64,000 bases of DNA from the NCBI RefSeq assembly GCF_001586275.1, contig NZ_CP014545.1, forward strand, positions 832,501 to 896,500, read 5' to 3'. A program made the position numbers and the translations under genes. This DNA comes from Sphingorhabdus sp. M41. Its GTDB lineage: Bacteria > Pseudomonadota > Alphaproteobacteria > Sphingomonadales > Sphingomonadaceae. Under the pieces are notes generated by a model. That model had not been told where the DNA came from and did not search any database. It was given only the letters and a program-made list of their open reading frames with translations. Shown here one piece after another: positions 60,151 through 64,000 of the stretch (the first letter of the stretch is position 1; each line of letters opens with the position of its first letter).

Positions 60151-60798
60151 ATGGACATCATCTTGTTGGGGCCACCAGGTGCCGGGAAGGGGACCCAGGC
60201 GGGCCGTCTTGAGGATGAACACGGCATGGTCCAATTGTCGACGGGCGATATGCTGCGGGCTGCGGTTAAAGCCGGGACCGAAGTAGGACTGAAAGCCAAG
60301 GCGCTGATGGAAGCCGGCGAGCTGGTCCCCGATGAAGTGGTTTCGGGCATCATTGGTGACAAGCTGGACGAACTCGGTCCCGATAAAGGCGTGATCTTTG
60401 ACGGCTATCCCCGGACAGCCGCGCAAGCTGAGTCGCTCGACGAGATATTGTCGGCAAGAAACCGCAAGCTTTCCCATGTAATCGAACTTGCCGTTGACGA
60501 AGACGCGCTGGTCGAGCGGATCACTGGCCGGTTCACCTGCGGCAATTGTGGTGAAGGCTATCATGACACGTTCAAACAACCTGCATCGGAAGGTGTCTGT
60601 GATGTGTGTGGCAAAGGTGAATTCAAGCGCCGTCCCGATGACAATGAAGAAACCGTGCGCACCCGCATGAAAGAATATCGCGCCAAGACAGCGCCGATCC
60701 TGCCGATCTACGAAGCGCGCGGGATCGTGCACAAGGTGGATGGCATGGGCAGCATGGCAGAAGTCAATGATGCGATAGAGGCCGTCCTGTCGCTCTGA
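60151..60798 (+). CDS. adk: Adenylate kinase with zinc-type LID
   Basis: 215 residues. Adk balances ATP, ADP and AMP. P-loop GPPGAGKGTQ (residues 6-15). The NMP-binding part has STGDMLRA. The LID holds two Cys pairs, CGNCG and CDVCG (about residues 130-152), typical of zinc-containing adenylate kinases. DGYPRTAAQAE is the core signature. Follows secY by 57 bp. In related genomes adk is followed by rpsM, rpsK, rpoA and rplQ; here it is not. Confidence 0.96.
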   Translation: MDIILLGPPGAGKGTQAGRLEDEHGMVQLSTGDMLRAAVKAGTEVGLKAKALMEAGELVPDEVVSGIIGDKLDELGPDKGVIFDGYPRTAAQAESLDEILSARNRKLSHVIELAVDEDALVERITGRFTCGNCGEGYHDTFKQPASEGVCDVCGKGEFKRRPDDNEETVRTRMKEYRAKTAPILPIYEARGIVHKVDGMGSMAEVNDAIEAVLSL

Positions 60799-60821
60799 AC
60801 AATTTCACTGGAGATAGGGTC

Positions 60822-61466
60822 ATGGCTAAGCTGGCATTTCACGCAATTTTGGGAATGGCAGCGCTTTGCAGCGTGACCGCCGCGCAAGCGGAAGTGACCA
60901 ATAGCACCGACAACGGCTTTACCGTGCAGCATCAAACTCTGATTTCCGGTGACAATGAAGCGGTCTGGAAGGCGATGATCGCGCCGTCTCGCTATTGGAA
61001 CCCCGATCACAGCTGGTCCGGCAATGCCGAAAACTTCTATCTCGTGCCGCAGGCCGGTGGTTGTTTTTGTGAACTGATCCGCACGACGGCGGATGACAAT
61101 ATCAAAAGCTCCGAGGGCAGTGTTCAGCATCTGCGCGTGATCTATGCGCACAACAACAAAATGCTGCGGCTGTCTGGCGGTCTGGGCCCGCTGCAGGGTG
61201 AGGCCGTAACCGGAACGTTGACCATGTTGCTCAAGCCACAGGGTGATAGCACTGCGGTCAGCTTTACCTATAAGGTGGGCGGCTATATGGAATTTCCCGT
61301 CGATCAAATCGCTCCCGCTGTGGATGGCGTGATCGGCGAACAATTGGCTCGCCTGTCGGCGTTGTTTGCCGAACCGGAACCGTCAGCTGCCGATGCGCCG
61401 GACAAGGTGCCGGACCAAGTCGATGGTGATGAGGGCGACACGGCTGAAGGCCGCGATCAAGGCTGA
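60822..61466 (+). CDS. Secreted START/SRPBCC-like protein
   Basis: 214 residues from ATG 60822, 23 bp after adk; GGAGATAGGG precedes it. Signal peptide MAKLAFHAILGMAALCSVTA with cleavage after AQA. The mature part fits a SRPBCC/START-like fold in length and pattern: AVWKAMIAPSRYWNPDHSWS, then GGCFCELIRTTADD and a long C-terminal helix (IGEQLARLSALFAE). An acidic tail follows. Such proteins bind hydrophobic ligands; ligand and role are unknown. It may be cotranscribed with adk. Confidence 0.7.
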   Translation: MAKLAFHAILGMAALCSVTAAQAEVTNSTDNGFTVQHQTLISGDNEAVWKAMIAPSRYWNPDHSWSGNAENFYLVPQAGGCFCELIRTTADDNIKSSEGSVQHLRVIYAHNNKMLRLSGGLGPLQGEAVTGTLTMLLKPQGDSTAVSFTYKVGGYMEFPVDQIAPAVDGVIGEQLARLSALFAEPEPSAADAPDKVPDQVDGDEGDTAEGRDQG

Positions 61467-61597
61467 TTTCGGCTTAGCTTCAACACTTTACCAAGTCCGT
61501 TGAATAGTTCTATGAGGGTTCCATACCCGTTGTCGACTCGAGGAGGTCGACAGCGATAATCGGGTCGCGCTGATATACAATATTGAGGGGGTATAGT

Positions 61598-62953
61598 ATG
61601 GCCGTTTCCGATCATGTGGATTTTCCGACATTCATGGAGGGCGTCAAGAAACGCAATCCGGGGCAACCTGAATTCTGTCAGGCCGTCCAGGAAGTCGCGA
61701 TGGATATTTTCGATTTTATCGAAGATAAGGAAGCCTATCACACAGCACAGATCCTGCGGCGGATTGCCGAGCCTGACCGGGTGGTATCCTTCCGTGTCTG
61801 CTGGGAAGACGATAATCATTGCGTACGTGTGCAGCGCGGCTTTCGTGTCCAGAACAATAATGCCATCGGCCCGTATAAAGGCGGTATCCGTTTCCACCCG
61901 AGTGTCACCGAAAGCGTCCTGAAATTTCTCGCATTCGAGCAGACGTTCAAAAACTCGCTGACCGGACTGCCGATGGGCGGCGGCAAGGGCGGTGCGAACT
62001 TCAACCCCAAGGGCAAGTCCGATGCCGAGGTCATGCGTTTCTGCCAGTCTTTCATGACCGAGCTTTATCGCCATATCGGCCCGGATACGGATGTTCCCGC
62101 CGGCGATATCGGCGTGGGCGGACGTGAAATCGGTTATATGTTCGGCCAGTATAAGCGGATCACCAACCGCTGGGAAGGCGTGCTGACCGGCAAGGGCATG
62201 GAATATGGCGGTTCCCAGATGCGGCCCGAAGCAACTGGATATGGCGCGGTCTATTTCATGGAAAATATGCTCAAGCACCGGAATGACGCGATCGCTGGAA
62301 AGACAGCGGTGATTTCCGGATCCGGCAATGTGGCAACCCATGCAGCCGAGCAGATTACCAAGCAGGGCGGCAAGGTCCTGACGCTCTCGGACAGCGGCGG
62401 CTTCATCCACGATCCTGATGGCATCGATCAGGAGAAGATCGACTGGGTGAAGCACCACAAGACGCACACGCGGGGCCGGATCAGCGAATATGCCGATCAT
62501 TTCACCGGCGCATCCTATCACGACGGCGCGCGCCCGTGGAGCGTGCCCTGTGATCTGGCTCTGCCCTGCGCAACGCAGAATGAGCTGAATGAAGAAGAAG
62601 CCAGGGAACTGGTCGCCAACGGCGTGATCGCGGTTTCGGAAGGCGCGAACATGCCGACGACGCTGGACGGGGTCCATGTCTTCCACGATGCCAGAATCAT
62701 GTATGGACCGGGCAAGGCTGCCAATGCGGGCGGCGTTGCCGTCTCCGGTCTTGAAATGAGCCAGAATGCGGAGCGCATCAGCTGGAACCACGAGCGGCTC
62801 GGCGAGATGCTGACCGAGCTGATGGAAGGCATCCATGGCAAATGTGTCGAATATGGCGATCAGGGCGATGGCTATGTCGACTATGTGAAGGGTGCCAATA
62901 TCGCGGGCTTCAAGAAAGTCGCCGATGCCATGCTCGCATATGGTGTCGTCTAG
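61598..62953 (+). CDS. gdhA: NADP-type glutamate dehydrogenase
   Basis: 451 residues, hexameric-type length. GDH makes glutamate from 2-oxoglutarate, ammonia and NADPH. Catalytic-site motifs: NAIGPYKGGIRFHPSV, and LPMGGGKGGANFNPKGKSD with the catalytic Lys. The Rossmann motif GSGNVATHA lies near residue 244. EGANMPTT and PGKAANAGGVAVSGLEMSQN are family hallmarks. Start ATG 61598 (MAVSDHV) is preferred over an in-frame start at 61583. With gltBD in the same window, the organism has both assimilation routes. Monocistronic. Confidence 0.96.
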   Translation: MAVSDHVDFPTFMEGVKKRNPGQPEFCQAVQEVAMDIFDFIEDKEAYHTAQILRRIAEPDRVVSFRVCWEDDNHCVRVQRGFRVQNNNAIGPYKGGIRFHPSVTESVLKFLAFEQTFKNSLTGLPMGGGKGGANFNPKGKSDAEVMRFCQSFMTELYRHIGPDTDVPAGDIGVGGREIGYMFGQYKRITNRWEGVLTGKGMEYGGSQMRPEATGYGAVYFMENMLKHRNDAIAGKTAVISGSGNVATHAAEQITKQGGKVLTLSDSGGFIHDPDGIDQEKIDWVKHHKTHTRGRISEYADHFTGASYHDGARPWSVPCDLALPCATQNELNEEEARELVANGVIAVSEGANMPTTLDGVHVFHDARIMYGPGKAANAGGVAVSGLEMSQNAERISWNHERLGEMLTELMEGIHGKCVEYGDQGDGYVDYVKGANIAGFKKVADAMLAYGVV

Positions 62954-63002
62954 GCTATAATTATCTTGCGCAAAAATGTGCCATCGGCCAGATCATGGGT
63001 CG

Positions 63003-63482
63003 ATGGCGCAAGCAAATAACCCAAAGAGCAAGCAGCTCCCCAAGAAGCTCAAGGAACCATGCGAAATAGGATGGTGCGAGCTTATCGACTTGCCGGAATT
63101 CGGCGTGAGAAATCTTCATGCCAAGGTTGATACGGGGGCGGCGACATCCTCGCTTCATGCCACCCGGATCAAACCATTTGACAAAGATGGCGAACCATAT
63201 GTGCAATTCACTATCCCGATGGGATCCGGCACCCCTGACTATCATTGCGAAGCGCGGGTCTACGGACAGCGCCGAATAAAGAGTAGTAATGGTGTCATGC
63301 AAACCCGTTATGTGGTAGAGACAGTCATGAAGCTCGGGCCACTGGAATGGGTCGGGCATATGACGCTTGCCAATCGGCAATCGATGATATTTCCGGTCCT
63401 GATAGGTCGCCGGGCGCTGAAGAGGGGCTTCCTCGTCAACAGCGCCAAGCGCTGGATGCTGGGCCGGCACGAAGAAAGATAA
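63003..63482 (+). CDS. rimB: Retropepsin-like RimB-type ATP-independent protease homologue
   Basis: 159 residues from ATG 63003. The catalytic Asp motif VDTGAATSSLHA (about residue 48) and the RRALKRGFLVNS C-terminal segment fit the COG4067/RimB family of aspartic proteases. RimB trims poly-glutamate tails that RimK adds to ribosomal protein S6. rimK starts 3 bp downstream in the same direction, supporting the pairing. The upstream in-frame region to 62976 carries no conserved sequence. Confidence 0.88.
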   Translation: MAQANNPKSKQLPKKLKEPCEIGWCELIDLPEFGVRNLHAKVDTGAATSSLHATRIKPFDKDGEPYVQFTIPMGSGTPDYHCEARVYGQRRIKSSNGVMQTRYVVETVMKLGPLEWVGHMTLANRQSMIFPVLIGRRALKRGFLVNSAKRWMLGRHEER

Positions 63483-63485
63483 TTT

Positions 63486-64000
63486 ATGAAAATTGCCATG
63501 CTTGCCCGGAATCCCAAACTCTACTCTCATAAGCGTCTGGTGGAGGCGGCGGAAGAACGCGGCCACGAACTGAGAATCCTCAACACATTGCGCTGCACGA
63601 TGAACATCACCTCGCACCGGCCCAGCATATTGTACAATGGCGAAACGCTCACCGGTTTTGATGCCGTGATCCCGCGCATCGGCGCATCGATCACCCATTA
63701 TGGTCTGGCCGTGCTACGCCAGTTCGAAATGATGGGCGTATGGCCACTGAACGAAAGCGTTGCTGTCGGCCGTTCACGCGACAAGCTGCGCTCGATGCAG
63801 ATTTTTGCCAAACATGGCCTGGGCCTGCCGGTCACGGCTTTTGCCCATGATCCGAAGCAGACCGACGAGGTGTTGAAGATTGTCGGCGGTGCTCCGGCGG
63901 TGATCAAGCTTCTCGAAGGAACGCAGGGCATTGGTGTGGTGCTGGGAGAAACCAACAATAGCGCCAAGTCGGTGGTCGAGGCGTTTCGCGGTCTGAACGT
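63486..64000 (+). CDS. rimK: Ribosomal protein S6--L-glutamate ligase (partial, cut by window end)
   Basis: 171 codons are visible; the frame runs off the window edge. RimK is an ATP-grasp ligase that adds glutamate residues to S6. The N-terminus [20 protein letters not shown], then [16 protein letters not shown] and [20 protein letters not shown], and the start of the ATP-grasp domain [15 protein letters not shown] are diagnostic. It is 3 bp after rimB, so they form an operon. The C-terminal half lies outside the window. Confidence 0.94.
   Translation, partial: MKIAMLARNPKLYSHKRLVEAAEERGHELRILNTLRCTMNITSHRPSILYNGETLTGFDAVIPRIGASITHYGLAVLRQFEMMGVWPLNESVAVGRSRDKLRSMQIFAKHGLGLPVTAFAHDPKQTDEVLKIVGGAPAVIKLLEGTQGIGVVLGETNNSAKSVVEAFRGLN

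Overview
This window is chromosomal DNA from an alphaproteobacterium, most likely a sphingomonad (Sphingomonadaceae). The protein repertoire supports this: a zinc-finger adenylate kinase directly after secY, an arginine/glycine-rich N-terminal extension on S5, alanine/glutamate-rich tails on L3 and S17, a Lys/Ala-rich phasin, many TonB- and amidohydrolase-type secreted enzymes, and REP-like intergenic palindromes. The genus was not determined. Base composition is moderately GC-rich; one gene (42072-43514, minus) is visibly more AT-rich than its neighbours.

Layout. 1-1500 holds the 3' end of an rRNA operon: partial 23S, 5S, a terminator, then tRNA-fMet. 1593-4800 carries a decayed alpha/beta hydrolase, two lipoproteins and a FecR-domain protein. 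5133-11243 (minus) is gltB-gltD, glutamate synthase. 11410-25306 is a mixed metabolic and signalling stretch: xdhC, a TolB-amidohydrolase fusion, a proline/alanine-rich membrane protein, a CHASE3-PAS hybrid histidine kinase, an M20 amidohydrolase, mobA, a CHAP protein and recF. 25494-26100 is a compact unit of two paralogous 39-residue ORFs and a pspC gene behind a sigma-54-like promoter. 26227-39771 covers envelope and lipid functions: a cation efflux protein, an acyltransferase, a DUF1295 protein, a DsbA/FrnE protein, clpS, phasin, a type III polyketide synthase with a methyltransferase, TspO, a GGDEF protein, a TonB receptor and a host-attachment-type protein.

39772-43530 is a small accessory island: REP-like debris, a broken antitoxin copy, a hemolysin III-type membrane protein, an intact RelE/HigA-type toxin-antitoxin pair with operator-like dyads, and a 480-residue protein of unknown function with a possible PD-(D/E)XK-like core. 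It lies directly upstream of the ribosomal cluster.

43788-60798 is the str-S10-spc supercluster: rpsL, rpsG, fusA, tuf, rpsJ, rplC, rplD, rplW, rplB, rpsS, rplV, rpsC, rplP, rpmC, rpsQ, rplN, rplX, rplE, rpsN, rpsH, rplF, rplR, rpsE, rpmD, rplO, secY, adk. A strong terminator splits rplO from secY, and a structured leader precedes secY. The usual alpha-operon genes (rpsM, rpsK, rpoA, rplQ) do not follow adk. The window ends with a START-like secreted protein, NADP-type glutamate dehydrogenase and a retropepsin-like RimB/RimK pair (rimK cut by the window edge). Both routes of glutamate formation, GDH and GOGAT, are therefore encoded here.

The most unusual items are the micropeptide-pspC unit, the 480-residue island protein, the operator-dense TonB promoter that shares a PhaR-like box with the phasin promoter, and the RNA-structure candidates inside the ribosomal cluster.
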